In this document: positions 17,335 to 26,206 of the stretch, one piece after another | Numbering within the stretch: the stretch's first letter is position 1 | Layout: each line of letters opens with the position of its first letter | DNA from: RGIG3009 sp045596745 | GTDB taxonomy: Bacteria; Bacillota; Clostridia; Oscillospirales; Acutalibacteraceae | DNA length: 64,000 bases | Reading direction: 5' to 3' | Assembly (NCBI GenBank): GCA_045596745.1 | Contig: JAZODA010000051.1 | Span: 1-64,000 of the forward strand | Position numbers and translations under genes: made by a program | Notes under the pieces: generated by a model | What the model saw: only the letters and a program-made list of their open reading frames with translations | Database searches by the model: none | Told to the model about the DNA's origin: nothing

Positions 17335-17817
17335 ATGCTGAGCGTCACAGTGGCTTGTGTCGGCAAACTGAAAGAAGCGTATTGGCGCGAAGCGTGCGCC
17401 GAATACCAAAAGCGACTGTCGGCTTTTTGCCGATTACAGATTGTGGAAGTGGCGGAGGAGCGCCTGCCCGATGACCCGTCGGCGGCGCAAATTGCCACCG
17501 CTATCGACGCCGAAGGACAACGCCTGCTGTCGCGTATTCCTGCCGGTGCCGCGATGGTGGCATTGTGCATCGAAGGAAAAGAGATGAGTTCCGAAGTGCT
17601 GTCCCGCCAGGTCTCACAGTGGACGGTGGACGGTGTCAGCCATCTGGTGTTTGTTATCGGCGGTTCGTACGGACTGTCGGATGCGGTGAAGCGGGAAGCT
17701 CGCTTGCGCTTGTCGTTTTCGCCGATGACGTTTCCGCACCAGTTGGCGCGTATTTTGGTGCTGGAACAGATATATCGCGCCTTTCACATTGCTTCCGGTG
17801 GGAAGTATCACAAATGA
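17335..17817 (+). CDS. rlmH: 23S rRNA (pseudouridine1915-N3)-methyltransferase RlmH
   Basis: A 160-residue SPOUT methyltransferase that modifies pseudouridine 1915 of 23S rRNA in the assembled 70S ribosome. Seen: VACVGKLKEAYWREACAEY at the N-terminus, FVIGGSYGLSD (SAM-binding knot) and the C-terminal HQLARILVLEQIYRAF with terminal HIASGGKYHK, all diagnostic. AAGGAGGG precedes the ATG. Confidence 0.97.
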   Translation: MLSVTVACVGKLKEAYWREACAEYQKRLSAFCRLQIVEVAEERLPDDPSAAQIATAIDAEGQRLLSRIPAGAAMVALCIEGKEMSSEVLSRQVSQWTVDGVSHLVFVIGGSYGLSDAVKREARLRLSFSPMTFPHQLARILVLEQIYRAFHIASGGKYHK

Positions 17818-17852
17818 GTTTACGTGTTGAACATACATAAGGAGGAACGCAT

Positions 17853-18152
17853 ATGGGACGCAATCGAGTGAAAATGACCATCGCCGGCACGGAGTATACC
17901 ATTGTTTCGGATGAACCGGCGCTGTATATGCTGCAGGTGGGGTGTGACCTGGATAACGACCTGCGCGAAATGATGAAGCACAATCCGCGCCTGACCCCGA
18001 TGATGGCTGCTGTGTTGACGGCGATTAACGACCGTGACCGTCTGAATAAGGCGGAAGAGGCTGCGGATAATCTGCGTGACCAGATGCGTGAATATCTGGA
18101 TGAAAATGCCGCACTGCGTGCCGAAGTGGAACGGCTGCGCCAGCGTGGGTAA
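17853..18152 (+). CDS. zapA: Cell division protein ZapA
   Basis: A 99-residue ZapA-type protein: an N-terminal beta domain (VKMTIAGTEYTIVSDEP), a helix with DLDNDLREMM and a long C-terminal coiled coil (EEAADNLRDQMREYLDENAALRAE without breaks). ZapA binds FtsZ and bundles its filaments at midcell. The ATG has ATAAGGAGGAAC upstream. It overlaps a U32 peptidase gene by eight bases, a frequent clostridial pairing. Confidence 0.88.
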   Translation: MGRNRVKMTIAGTEYTIVSDEPALYMLQVGCDLDNDLREMMKHNPRLTPMMAAVLTAINDRDRLNKAEEAADNLRDQMREYLDENAALRAEVERLRQRG

Positions 18153-20175
18153 GCCGGAGCTGTTGGCACCTGCCGGTTCGTACGATGCCTTAGTTGCTGC
18201 CGTTCGTGCCGGTGCGGATGCGGTGTATCTCGGTGTGGGGGCGTTTAACGCTCGCCGCAACGCCCATAATTTTTCGTTGGATTCAAACGATACCGCCTGC
18301 TCCTTGCGAGAAGCGGTATCCTTTTGTCATACCCGCGGGGTGCGTGTACATCTGACACTCAACACCTTGGTGCGGGAACGCGAACTGCCCGATGCGCTGG
18401 CGATTGCCAAGGAAGCGTGTGCCTGCGGCGTGGATGCGCTGATTATTCAGGACCGAGGTCTTGCACGCCACATAAAAGCGGCCGCGCCCGAAATGACGTT
18501 GCACGCTTCAACGCAGTTGTCCTGCCACACTCCCGAGGGTGTCCGTGCACTGCGGGATGCCGGCTTTTCACGGGTGGTTCTGGCGCGCGAGATGTCGAAG
18601 CAGGAGATTGAAGCCTGCAGTGGACTTGGGTGTGAACTGGAAGTATTTGTGCACGGCGCTTTGTGTATGAGCGTGTCGGGTCAGTGCGAATTATCGGCGC
18701 TTCTCGGCGGACGCAGTGGCAACCGCGGATTGTGTGCACAGCCTTGCCGCTTGCCGTTTGCAGTGGGTCATCGCCCCCGTGAGGGAGAGGCGGCGCTCAG
18801 TCTGAAAGATCAGGCGCTGTATGAGCATTTGGATGAACTGGAAGCACTTGGCGTGGCCTCCCTTAAGATTGAGGGACGGATGAAGCGTCCCGAATACGTT
18901 GCCGCCGCCACGGCGGTGTATCGCAGTTTGTTGGACGGTAACACCCCCGATGCACAGTTGCTGGAGGATTTGCAGGCGGTGTTTTCCCGTTCCGGATTTA
19001 CCGATGGGTATTTTACCGGAAAGCGAGATGCCGCGTTGTTCGGCAGCCGCCGTGCCGAGGATATTGCTTCGTCGGCGGTACTGTCTCGTCTTGCACGGTT
19101 GTACGATCGTGAACTGCCTCGTGTACCTGTTTCGCTGACGCTTTGTGCGTCGCCGCTGTCGCTCACGGCAGAGGATGCCGATGGCAACACCGTGACGGTG
19201 GAAGCTCCGGCGGATACGCCGCTGTTGGATAAGGCATTGCCCGAACAGCGCGTTGAGGAACAACTCAAGAAATCCGGTGGAACGCCGTTTGTTGTTACAG
19301 TCGCACAGGCGGCATCACCGTCGGTGCCGCTGTCGGCAATCAATGCGCTTCGTCGGTCGGCGCTGGAGGAACTGGCGAAGTGCCGCGGGGAGATTCGCCC
19401 CATTGCGTATAACGAGGAAAATGCGCCCGATGAATCGGCGTTACCGGAAGCGATGCTGTCGGGTCTGGTGGCTCGTGCGCAGACCGCTGAACAGGTGACG
19501 GATGGTGCGGATTGCTGGATTGTGCCGCTTGGCTGCCGCCCGAAAACCGAACGTTTTGGTGTGGAGATTCCTCGCGGCTTGTTCGGCACGGAGGAAACGG
19601 TATTACATCAGCTTCGCCGTGCTGCTGAGGATGGTGCCTCCTTTGCGCTGTGTAACAACGTCGGAGCAGTGCCGCTGGCACGGCAGGCGGGACTTGTTCC
19701 CGTGGCAGGCCCGTTTTGGAATATTACCAACGGTGCGTCCTTGTCGGCTGCGGCAGAGGATGGTGTCGGTGCGGCGGTGTTGTCGTTCGAACTGACCTTT
19801 TCGCAGATGCGGTTTGCCGAGGGGCAACCGAATGTCGGTTTATTCGCCTATGGTCGTCAACCGCTGATGCTGCTTCGCGCTTGCCCGGTATCGGCGGCAA
19901 AGGGGTGTGCGTCGTGTGACGGACAAGCCGAACTTATCGACCGTATGGGTGCGCATTTCCCGGTGCGTTGCAGCGGTGGCTGCAGTGAACTGCTGAATGC
20001 GGTGCCGCTATATCTGGCGGATCGCTTGGAAGAACTGCCGAAGCTCGCATTTCGGTATTTGCATTTCACCGATGAGACGCCCGAGCGTGTCGGTGAGGTG
20101 CTTGCGGAATATCGTGATGGCGGTACGCCGCCTGCACAGTTTACCCGTGGGTTGTACAAACGAGGAGTGGAGTGA
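18145..20175 (+). CDS. U32 family peptidase, RlhA/YdcP-like
   Basis: A 676-residue U32 protein. N-terminal GKPELLAPAGSYDALVAAVRAGADAVYLG and the signature FVHGALCMSVSGQCELSA followed by RGLCAQPCR define the catalytic-type domain with its Cys residues. A second region (about 370-480) matches the collagenase-like DUF3656 seen in long U32 proteins such as E. coli RlhA, needed for hydroxylation of 23S rRNA C2501. Peptidase activity is therefore uncertain. The GTG at 18145 overlaps zapA; the conserved start begins right there. Confidence 0.88.
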   Translation: MGKPELLAPAGSYDALVAAVRAGADAVYLGVGAFNARRNAHNFSLDSNDTACSLREAVSFCHTRGVRVHLTLNTLVRERELPDALAIAKEACACGVDALIIQDRGLARHIKAAAPEMTLHASTQLSCHTPEGVRALRDAGFSRVVLAREMSKQEIEACSGLGCELEVFVHGALCMSVSGQCELSALLGGRSGNRGLCAQPCRLPFAVGHRPREGEAALSLKDQALYEHLDELEALGVASLKIEGRMKRPEYVAAATAVYRSLLDGNTPDAQLLEDLQAVFSRSGFTDGYFTGKRDAALFGSRRAEDIASSAVLSRLARLYDRELPRVPVSLTLCASPLSLTAEDADGNTVTVEAPADTPLLDKALPEQRVEEQLKKSGGTPFVVTVAQAASPSVPLSAINALRRSALEELAKCRGEIRPIAYNEENAPDESALPEAMLSGLVARAQTAEQVTDGADCWIVPLGCRPKTERFGVEIPRGLFGTEETVLHQLRRAAEDGASFALCNNVGAVPLARQAGLVPVAGPFWNITNGASLSAAAEDGVGAAVLSFELTFSQMRFAEGQPNVGLFAYGRQPLMLLRACPVSAAKGCASCDGQAELIDRMGAHFPVRCSGGCSELLNAVPLYLADRLEELPKLAFRYLHFTDETPERVGEVLAEYRDGGTPPAQFTRGLYKRGVE

Positions 20176-20180
20176 GTGGC

Positions 20181-20561
20181 ATGAAGGTGGCAGTCATCGG
20201 TTCGCGTGATATCTACGATGTGGAGCTGGGTGCGTTTTTGCCTATCGCCACCACCGAAATCGTGTCGGGTGGCGCACGTGGTGTCGACGCCTGTGCTCGC
20301 CGTTATGCACGCAACCACAAATTGAAACTGACGGAATTTTTGCCGGATTACGACACTTACGGACGGACAGCGCCGCTTCGTCGCAACGACGAGATTGTGC
20401 GGTATGCCGACTTGGTGCTGGCGTTTTGGGACGGCACATCGCGCGGCACGCGCTATGTTATTCGCCGTTGCCGTGAAGAGGGAACGCCGGTGCGCATTTT
20501 TCGATTGCGTCAGCCGAAACGGCAGTATCCCGAACAGCTGGTGTGGGATGTAGAAGCATAA
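20181..20561 (+). CDS. DUF2493/SLOG-like nucleotide-binding protein
   Basis: A 126-residue Rossmann-type protein. MKVAVIGSRDIYD, the GGARGVDACARRYA block and ADLVLAFWDGTSRGTRYVIRRC match the SLOG superfamily (DUF2493/YspA, DprA-like fold), which binds nucleotides or nucleotide derivatives. Stand-alone members are often linked to stress or defence, which is only suggestive. It starts five bases after the U32 stop; a GTG at 20172 overlapping that stop is the alternative start. Confidence 0.75.
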   Translation: MKVAVIGSRDIYDVELGAFLPIATTEIVSGGARGVDACARRYARNHKLKLTEFLPDYDTYGRTAPLRRNDEIVRYADLVLAFWDGTSRGTRYVIRRCREEGTPVRIFRLRQPKRQYPEQLVWDVEA

Positions 20562-20576
20562 GAATATGTTGTATCA

Positions 20577-20611
20577 GCAGAGAACGGTTTTGACTGTTCT
20601 CTGCTTTTTTT
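20577..20611 (+). terminator. Intrinsic terminator after the SLOG gene
   Basis: GCAGAGAAC (20577-20585) pairs with GTTCTCTGC (20596-20604), then seven T. Confidence 0.9.
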
Positions 20612-20620
20612 ATGCGCTGT

Positions 20621-20648
20621 CATAAACGGTGGAGAGAGGTCATAGAAA
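20621..20648 (+). promoter_or_regulatory. Possible sigma-E promoter for the spoIVA operon
   Basis: CATAAAC (20621-20627) and CATAGAAA (20641-20648), about 13 bases apart, resemble the sigma-E -35 and -10 elements (-10 consensus CATACAAT, 6 of 8). No sigma-A promoter is visible. spoIVA is a known sigma-E gene, which supports the call. Confidence 0.35.
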
Positions 20649-20681
20649 TGTACAAACAATGATGTGAGCGGAGGAAGGAAC

Positions 20682-22163
20682 ATGACAGCGAGCAACAGCA
20701 TATATCAGGATATCGCCACGCGGACGGGCGGCGATATTTACATCGGCGTGGTCGGGCCCGTCCGTACCGGTAAATCCACGTTTATCAAACAGTTTATGGA
20801 CACCTTGGTGTTGCCGAACATCGACAGTGAATACAGCCGCGAGCGCGCGGTGGATGAACTGCCGCAATCCTCGGCAGGACGCACCATTATGACCACCGAA
20901 CCGAAATTCATCCCCGAACAGGCGGTGGGTATCACGGTCAGCGGTACAGCGGGAATGAAAGTGCGGATGATTGATTGTGTGGGGTACGTTGTTCCTTCGG
21001 CACTGGGGTATATCGAAGAGAACGCACCGCGTATGGTGAAAACGCCGTGGTTTGACGAAGAAGTTCCCTTTAATATGGCGGCGGAAGTGGGGACGCAAAA
21101 GGTGATTTCCGAGCATTCTACCATCGGGTTGGTTGTTACCACCGACGGCAGTATTACGGAGATTCCCCGTGAGGAATACGCCGAAGCGGAGGAGCGGGTC
21201 ATCCGTGAACTGCAGGCAATTCGCAAGCCGTTTGCGGTGCTGCTCAACACGGTGTCACCGACGTCCGAGGAGACAGTGAGACTGTGCGATGAGTTGTCGG
21301 AAAAGTACGGGGTACCCGTTTGCCCCGTGAACTGTCTGGATATCGGTGAGGATGAGATTCGCTCGATTCTGGAGACCATTTTGTTTGAGTTCCCGATTAG
21401 CCGTATCGGTTTCCGTATGCCGCCGTGGGTGATGTCGCTCGATCGCAATCACCCTGTGCGTCAGAGCGTTGTCGGCGCGGTGCGTGAAGCGGTTGACGGT
21501 ATGGAAAAGATTCGAGAGTTGAATCGCCTTTCCGCATTGCCCGAGGGGTGCGAATATCTGTGCAAAGCGGCACTTTCGACGGTGGATCTTGGCAGCGGCA
21601 GCGGAATTGTGGAGCTGGGAATGACGCCGGAGCTGTTTTATCGTGTGCTCAGCGAGACCACCGGCGTTCCTGTGGCGGATGAGGGTGAGCTGATGCAGCG
21701 GATGATGGAACTTTCCGAAGTGCGTCGTAAGTACGATAAAATCAAAGGCGCACTGGAGCAGGTGGAAACCACCGGCTATGGTATTGTACTGCCGTCGCCG
21801 GAGGAAATGTCGCTGGATGAGCCGGAAATTATCAAACAGAGCGGTCGCTATGGCGTGCGTCTGCGTGCGAGCGCACCGTCTATTCACCTGATGAAAGCAA
21901 ACATCACCACCGAGGTAGCACCGATTGTCGGTTCGGAACGGCAGTCGGAGGAGCTGGTCAACTATCTGCTGCGTGAATTCGAGGGCGAGCCGGGCAAAAT
22001 CTGGGATTCAAACATTTTCGGTACGTCGTTGTACGGACTTGTCAACGAAGGTTTGCACAACAAGCTGCATCGTATGCCGGGTGAGGCAAGACTGAAACTC
22101 AAGGAAACGGTGGAGCGGATCATCAACGAGGGGTGCAACGGCCTGATTTGCATTATTGTGTGA
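20682..22163 (+). CDS. spoIVA: Stage IV sporulation protein A
   Basis: A 493-residue SpoIVA, the length of the family (492 in B. subtilis). It is an ATPase that polymerises on the outer forespore membrane to form the spore-coat basement layer. Seen: N-terminal Walker A GPVRTGKSTFIKQF, IDSEYSRERAVDELPQS, DCVGYVVP (Walker B region) and the conserved C-terminus ending CNGLICIIV. GAGGAAGG precedes the ATG at 20682. Direct evidence that the organism sporulates. Confidence 0.97.
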   Translation: MTASNSIYQDIATRTGGDIYIGVVGPVRTGKSTFIKQFMDTLVLPNIDSEYSRERAVDELPQSSAGRTIMTTEPKFIPEQAVGITVSGTAGMKVRMIDCVGYVVPSALGYIEENAPRMVKTPWFDEEVPFNMAAEVGTQKVISEHSTIGLVVTTDGSITEIPREEYAEAEERVIRELQAIRKPFAVLLNTVSPTSEETVRLCDELSEKYGVPVCPVNCLDIGEDEIRSILETILFEFPISRIGFRMPPWVMSLDRNHPVRQSVVGAVREAVDGMEKIRELNRLSALPEGCEYLCKAALSTVDLGSGSGIVELGMTPELFYRVLSETTGVPVADEGELMQRMMELSEVRRKYDKIKGALEQVETTGYGIVLPSPEEMSLDEPEIIKQSGRYGVRLRASAPSIHLMKANITTEVAPIVGSERQSEELVNYLLREFEGEPGKIWDSNIFGTSLYGLVNEGLHNKLHRMPGEARLKLKETVERIINEGCNGLICIIV

Positions 22164-22184
22164 TTTTTGAAAAGGGGTTTTGAT

Positions 22185-22871
22185 ATGAAAGGACAACGCC
22201 GCGAACGGACACAAGCAGTGCGGGAGCACGCAGGGCTATCGCTTCTGGCGGTGCAAAGTACGGTGTGCGGCGTTGTCCTTCTTATCGCCTTGCTGCTGCG
22301 TTTGGCAGGCGGAGAAACATGGGATCAATTGCGCGAACTGTTACACCGTCATATGACGGCGGACGGCATCGGCGAGATGGTGTCGGAACAACTATCGGAA
22401 GACGGTGTCGGTGGGCGAGACGTGACGATTGGGGGCGCTGTATCGGTGTCGGTATTGTCGGTTGAGTTATCCGCCGAAGCCGCACCGCTGAGTGAGGGAG
22501 TTGTCACCTCGCCGTTCGGATACCGTATCGACCCGTTGGACGGCGGGACAGGCTATCACACGGGGGTGGACATCGCGGCGGCGGAGAATACGCCGCTCTT
22601 TGCGGTTTGCGACGGTACGATAACAGCGGCAACGCGTGACAGCGATTACGGCAACTATGTGACACTCACCACCGAAGCAGGCGTTTCGGTGACATATGCC
22701 CATTGCTCGAAGTTGGTTGGTTGTTTGGGGGCGACAGTCCGTGCCGGAGAGGTTGTTGCTTATGTCGGGAACACAGGGCGCTCTACCGGCCCTCACGTCC
22801 ATATCAGCGTACAAAAAGACGGCGCGTTTTACGACCCAAAGCCGCTGATACCGGAGGCGTTTTATGCTTGA
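22185..22871 (+). CDS. M23 peptidase-domain protein, SpoIVFA/SpoIIQ-like
   Basis: A 228-residue protein with one N-terminal membrane segment (about residues 27-43) and a C-terminal LytM/M23 domain. Zinc ligands are all present: H125 and D129 in YHTGVDIA, and the HxH pair H204/H206 in GPHVHISV, so unlike B. subtilis SpoIVFA this one may be catalytically competent. Its position between spoIVA and an M50 protease suggests a SpoIVFA-like regulator or a SpoIIQ-like channel component; sequence alone does not decide. It overlaps the next gene by eight bases. Confidence 0.8.
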   Translation: MKGQRRERTQAVREHAGLSLLAVQSTVCGVVLLIALLLRLAGGETWDQLRELLHRHMTADGIGEMVSEQLSEDGVGGRDVTIGGAVSVSVLSVELSAEAAPLSEGVVTSPFGYRIDPLDGGTGYHTGVDIAAAENTPLFAVCDGTITAATRDSDYGNYVTLTTEAGVSVTYAHCSKLVGCLGATVRAGEVVAYVGNTGRSTGPHVHISVQKDGAFYDPKPLIPEAFYA

Positions 22872-23451
22872 ATGGATGTGTCTGGGGATTCGCTTTCGGT
22901 TGAGCTTGTGGTTTCCTGCTTCGGTGATACTGATGCTGTCGGCGGACCGAAGCGGCGTTACGCTGCTGTGCCTGCTGGCGTCCGTGTCACACGAGTTGGG
23001 GCATTTTCTGATGATGGTGTTGCTTCGTGATACACCCGAAACCATCACACTTGGGATTTTCGGTATGCGTGTGGAACGCCGCCAAACGCAGACTGTCGGG
23101 TATGCCACCCTCAGCGCCGTGTCGCTGGCAGGACCGCTTGTTAACGTGGGATGTTGTGTGCTTTTACAAGTAACGGGAGCGTCGGTCGCCGCGCTGATAC
23201 ACGGCGTGCTGGCGTTTTTTCAGTTGCTGCCGATTGCATCACTGGACGGTGGGGAGGCACTGTACGCGGCGTTGTGTTGTCGCCATACGGAACAAAACGC
23301 CGAGCGGACGGTAACGGTCTGCTCGGTGATTACGCTTATACCGCTTGCGGTACTCAGTGTGGCACTTCTTTTGTCGCAGCAGCACAATTTCACCCTGTTA
23401 ATTTTGGTGGTCTACCTGATTTTGCGGATGTTTTTGCACCGTGGGCATTGA
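22864..23451 (+). CDS. M50 site-2 protease, SpoIVFB-like
   Basis: A 195-residue multi-pass membrane protease. The zinc motif HELGH is at residues 43-47 and a second-metal-site motif LPIASLDGGEALYA follows near 125-138, the usual S2P layout. SpoIVFB cleaves pro-sigma-K in the outer forespore membrane. This protein is shorter than B. subtilis SpoIVFB (288) and lacks its C-terminal CBS domain, as in many clostridia. Translational overlap with the M23 gene supports a SpoIVFA-SpoIVFB pair. Confidence 0.85.
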   Translation: MLEWMCLGIRFRLSLWFPASVILMLSADRSGVTLLCLLASVSHELGHFLMMVLLRDTPETITLGIFGMRVERRQTQTVGYATLSAVSLAGPLVNVGCCVLLQVTGASVAALIHGVLAFFQLLPIASLDGGEALYAALCCRHTEQNAERTVTVCSVITLIPLAVLSVALLLSQQHNFTLLILVVYLILRMFLHRGH

Positions 23452-23476
23452 AAAACGGCGGCGGATGTCGTATACT
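23448..23476 (+). promoter_or_regulatory. Sigma-A promoter for the radical SAM pair
   Basis: TTGAAA (23448-23453), 17-base spacer, TATACT (23471-23476). It overlaps the last codon of the M50 gene and would separate vegetative from sporulation transcription. Confidence 0.65.
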
Positions 23477-23510
23477 GATAGAAATGGTGTGACCCACCAA
23501 GGAGGTTTCT

Positions 23511-25352
23511 ATGGCGCTTACGTTGGACGAGCTGTTTGAACGCGTACAAAAGCCGGCACGATATACCGGCGGCGAGCTGAACAGCGTGGTAAAAGATAAG
23601 GACCGTGTGAATGTGCGGTTTGCTTTTTGTTTTCCCGATCTGTATGAAGTCGGTATGTCCCATCTGGGCATGAAGATTTTGTACGGTCTTAAAAATGCTG
23701 TAGAGGATTTCTGGTGTGAGCGTGTGTTTGCACCGGATACCGATATGGAAACGCTGATGCGTGAAAACGGTATTCCGCTGTTTGCGCTGGAAAGCCGTGA
23801 CCCCATCCGCGACTTCGACTTCGTGGGCTTCACGCTGCAGTACGAGATGTGCTATACCACCATTTTGAATATGCTGGATCTCGCAGGAATACCGCTTCGT
23901 GCCGATGAGCGCGGCAACGATTCGCCGTTGGTAGTCGCGGGTGGCCCGTGTGCTTGCAACCCCGAACCTATTGCGGATTTCTTTGATATCTTCATTCTCG
24001 GTGAGGGCGAAGAGGTCAATCTGGAACTGATGTCGCTGTACCGTGAGCACAAGCTGCGCGGCTACGATAAGCAGGCGTTTTTGAAAGAGGCGGCACAGAT
24101 TGAGGGTGTGTATGTTCCTGCGTTTTATACGGTGTCTTATGCCGAGGATGGTCGTGTGACCGCCATTACACCGGACGAGGGCATTCCTGCTACGGTGCGC
24201 AAGCGCGTCATCCGCGATATGGATACGGCGTACTATCCCGAATCGTTTGTTGTGCCGTTTATCGACATTGTCCACGACCGCGCGATGACCGAAATTTTCC
24301 GTGGTTGCATCCGCGGTTGCCGTTTCTGCCAGGCGGGCTTTATCTATCGCCCTGTGCGTGAAAAGTCGGTGGATACCATCGACCGTCAAAGCCGTTGCCT
24401 GTGCGAAACCAGTGGATACGAGGAGTTCTCGTTGTCCTCGCTTTCCACCAGTGATTATACCCATCTGGAAGAACTGCTGACGAAGCTGCTTTCGTGGGCG
24501 GAGGAGTGCCATACCAACATTTCGGTACCCTCGCTGCGTGTGGACGGCTTCTCGGAAGAGCTTGCCAACCGCCTGAATGTGTTGCGCCGCAACGGTCTTA
24601 CCTTTGCGCCCGAAGCGGGTACGCAGCGTCTGCGTGATACCATCAACAAGAATCTGACCGAAGAGGAAATCCTCGAAACGGCGCGCCGTGCGTTTAACGG
24701 CGGCTGGACGTCGGTCAAACTGTATTTTATGATGGGTCTTCCCACCGAAACCGAGGAGGATATCGTCGGTATCGCATCGCTCGGTCAGAAGATTGTCAAC
24801 TGCTTCTACTACAACCCCAACAAGCCGAAGGGCAAGGGCGTTACGGTGTCGGTGAGCGTTTCCTGTTTTGTGCCGAAGCCGTTTACGCCGTTCCAGTGGG
24901 AACCGCAGGATAGTCTGGAACAGCTGGAGCAAAAGCAGCGCCTGTTGCGTGATTCGGTGACCACCAAGAAGATTTCGCTCAGCTGGCACGATGCCAAGAC
25001 CAGCTATCTGGAAGCGGTACTCGCGCGCGGTGACCGTCGTCTCGGCGCTGTGCTGGAGGAGGCGTTCCGCCGCGGCTTTAATCTGGACGCTTGGTCCGAA
25101 CATTTTGATTTCGATACGTGGATGGACATCTTCCGTTCGCAGGGACTTGATCCCGATTTTTACGCCTGCCGTCGTCGTGGGGAAGAGGAGATTTTCCCCT
25201 GGGACCACATCGATGTCGGCGTAAGCAAGGCGTTCTTGCTGGCGGAAAACCGCCGTGCCCACGCGGGCGAAACAACGCCGCACTGCCGTCAGGAATGCTC
25301 GCATTGCGGTGCAGCCTGCTTCAAGGGAGGTGTCTGCGTTGAACGACGTTAA
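23511..25352 (+). CDS. TIGR03960 family B12-binding radical SAM protein
   Basis: A 613-residue protein with an N-terminal B12-binding-like region (FAFCFPDLYEVGMSHLGMKILYG) and a radical SAM core whose cluster ligands are C266, C270 and C273 (GCIRGCRFCQAGF). The C-terminus carries a further Cys cluster (CRQECSHCGAACFKGGVC). TIGR03960 proteins are widespread in Clostridia and paired with TIGR03936, as here; the reaction is not established, though tRNA or thiol modification has been suggested. CCAAGGAGGT precedes the ATG. Confidence 0.92.
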   Translation: MALTLDELFERVQKPARYTGGELNSVVKDKDRVNVRFAFCFPDLYEVGMSHLGMKILYGLKNAVEDFWCERVFAPDTDMETLMRENGIPLFALESRDPIRDFDFVGFTLQYEMCYTTILNMLDLAGIPLRADERGNDSPLVVAGGPCACNPEPIADFFDIFILGEGEEVNLELMSLYREHKLRGYDKQAFLKEAAQIEGVYVPAFYTVSYAEDGRVTAITPDEGIPATVRKRVIRDMDTAYYPESFVVPFIDIVHDRAMTEIFRGCIRGCRFCQAGFIYRPVREKSVDTIDRQSRCLCETSGYEEFSLSSLSTSDYTHLEELLTKLLSWAEECHTNISVPSLRVDGFSEELANRLNVLRRNGLTFAPEAGTQRLRDTINKNLTEEEILETARRAFNGGWTSVKLYFMMGLPTETEEDIVGIASLGQKIVNCFYYNPNKPKGKGVTVSVSVSCFVPKPFTPFQWEPQDSLEQLEQKQRLLRDSVTTKKISLSWHDAKTSYLEAVLARGDRRLGAVLEEAFRRGFNLDAWSEHFDFDTWMDIFRSQGLDPDFYACRRRGEEEIFPWDHIDVGVSKAFLLAENRRAHAGETTPHCRQECSHCGAACFKGGVCVERR

Positions 25353-26004
25353 GGATTTTACCACGGTACGTATTTTCTTTTCCAAAACGGGGCGCGCCCG
25401 TTACATTTCGCACCTTGACCTCAATCGCACCATGACGCGTGCGGTTCGCCGCGCGGGATTGCCGATTTGGTATACCGAGGGCTTTAACAAGCATCCGTAT
25501 CTCACGTTTGCCGCTCCGCTGTCGCTCGGCTTCGAGGGAGAGCGCGAGACGATGGATCTCCGTCTGGAGCAGGAAATGCCGATGGAGGAACTGGTGAAAC
25601 GGCTGGATGCTGTGATGCCGGAGGGATTGCACATTTTGTCTGCGGCACCTGCTGCCAAAAAAGCGGGCGAAGTGGATCGCGCGGTGTATCGCATCAAAAT
25701 AAACTGCCCCGAAACGGCGGTGCAGACGCTGCTTCAGCGCGAGTCGGTACCGGTGCAGAAGCGCACCAAGAAAAAAGAGCTGGTTACAGTGGAACTGCGC
25801 CCCGTACTGGAGGCGGCAGAAAGCAAGGTGGCTGCTTGCGAGTACGGAACGTGCCTCGAAGTGACGCTGCCGATTAACAGTGAGTTGTCGGTGAATCCGT
25901 CTCTGATTATCGGTGCTTTGCGCGAGCAGGAGCAGATGCCGGAATTGTCCGCGCAGGTGCGTCGCTTGCGTGTGTTGGCGCGTGACGGAAGCGAGTTCGC
26001 ATAA
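25339..26004 (+). CDS. TIGR03936 family radical SAM-associated protein (DUF2344)
   Basis: A 221-residue protein: TVRIFFSKTGRARYISHLDL at the N-terminus and WYTEGFNKHPYLTFAAPLSLG, both diagnostic of DUF2344/TIGR03936. It has no radical SAM cluster of its own and acts with the TIGR03960 protein, whose gene it overlaps by 14 bases. The start is a TTG (25339) with AGGGAGG eight bases upstream. In other clostridia RNase G and the rplU operon follow; here rplS follows. Confidence 0.9.
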   Translation: MNDVKDFTTVRIFFSKTGRARYISHLDLNRTMTRAVRRAGLPIWYTEGFNKHPYLTFAAPLSLGFEGERETMDLRLEQEMPMEELVKRLDAVMPEGLHILSAAPAAKKAGEVDRAVYRIKINCPETAVQTLLQRESVPVQKRTKKKELVTVELRPVLEAAESKVAACEYGTCLEVTLPINSELSVNPSLIIGALREQEQMPELSAQVRRLRVLARDGSEFA

Positions 26005-26028
26005 TTTTTCGGTTTTGAAAAAAAGTGC

Positions 26029-26057
26029 TTGCTTTTTCGAGAAAGGCGTAGTATAAT
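26029..26057 (+). promoter_or_regulatory. Strong sigma-A promoter for rplS
   Basis: TTGCTT (26029-26034), 17-base spacer, perfect TATAAT (26052-26057). It would start transcription near 26064. Confidence 0.75.
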
Positions 26058-26063
26058 ATCGCA

Positions 26064-26206
26064 GTATGAATGTCCGTTCCACCTTCATCCGGGTGGGATG
26101 GGGATGAGTGCCGAGCGAAAGCGAGACATGAAAGCGGGTATTCCTCTGCCGACGGCAACAGCCGGTTCTGGGCATGAATGTCTGAAATTAAAAGGAGGAT
26201 TTTTCC
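26064..26206 (+). ncRNA. Candidate structured 5' leader of rplS
   Basis: About 140 untranslated bases separate the promoter from the L19 start. The RNA has a hairpin CCACC/GGGTGG near 26079-26098 and a nine-base direct repeat ATGAATGTC at both ends (26066-26074 and 26174-26182). L19 genes of many Firmicutes have an autoregulatory leader (Rfam L19_leader); whether this fits that model needs a covariance search. Confidence 0.4.

Noticed and set aside
26066..26107. Leader peptide MNVRSTFIRVGWG in the rplS leader
   Set aside because: No ribosome binding site before the ATG; the segment fits structured RNA better.
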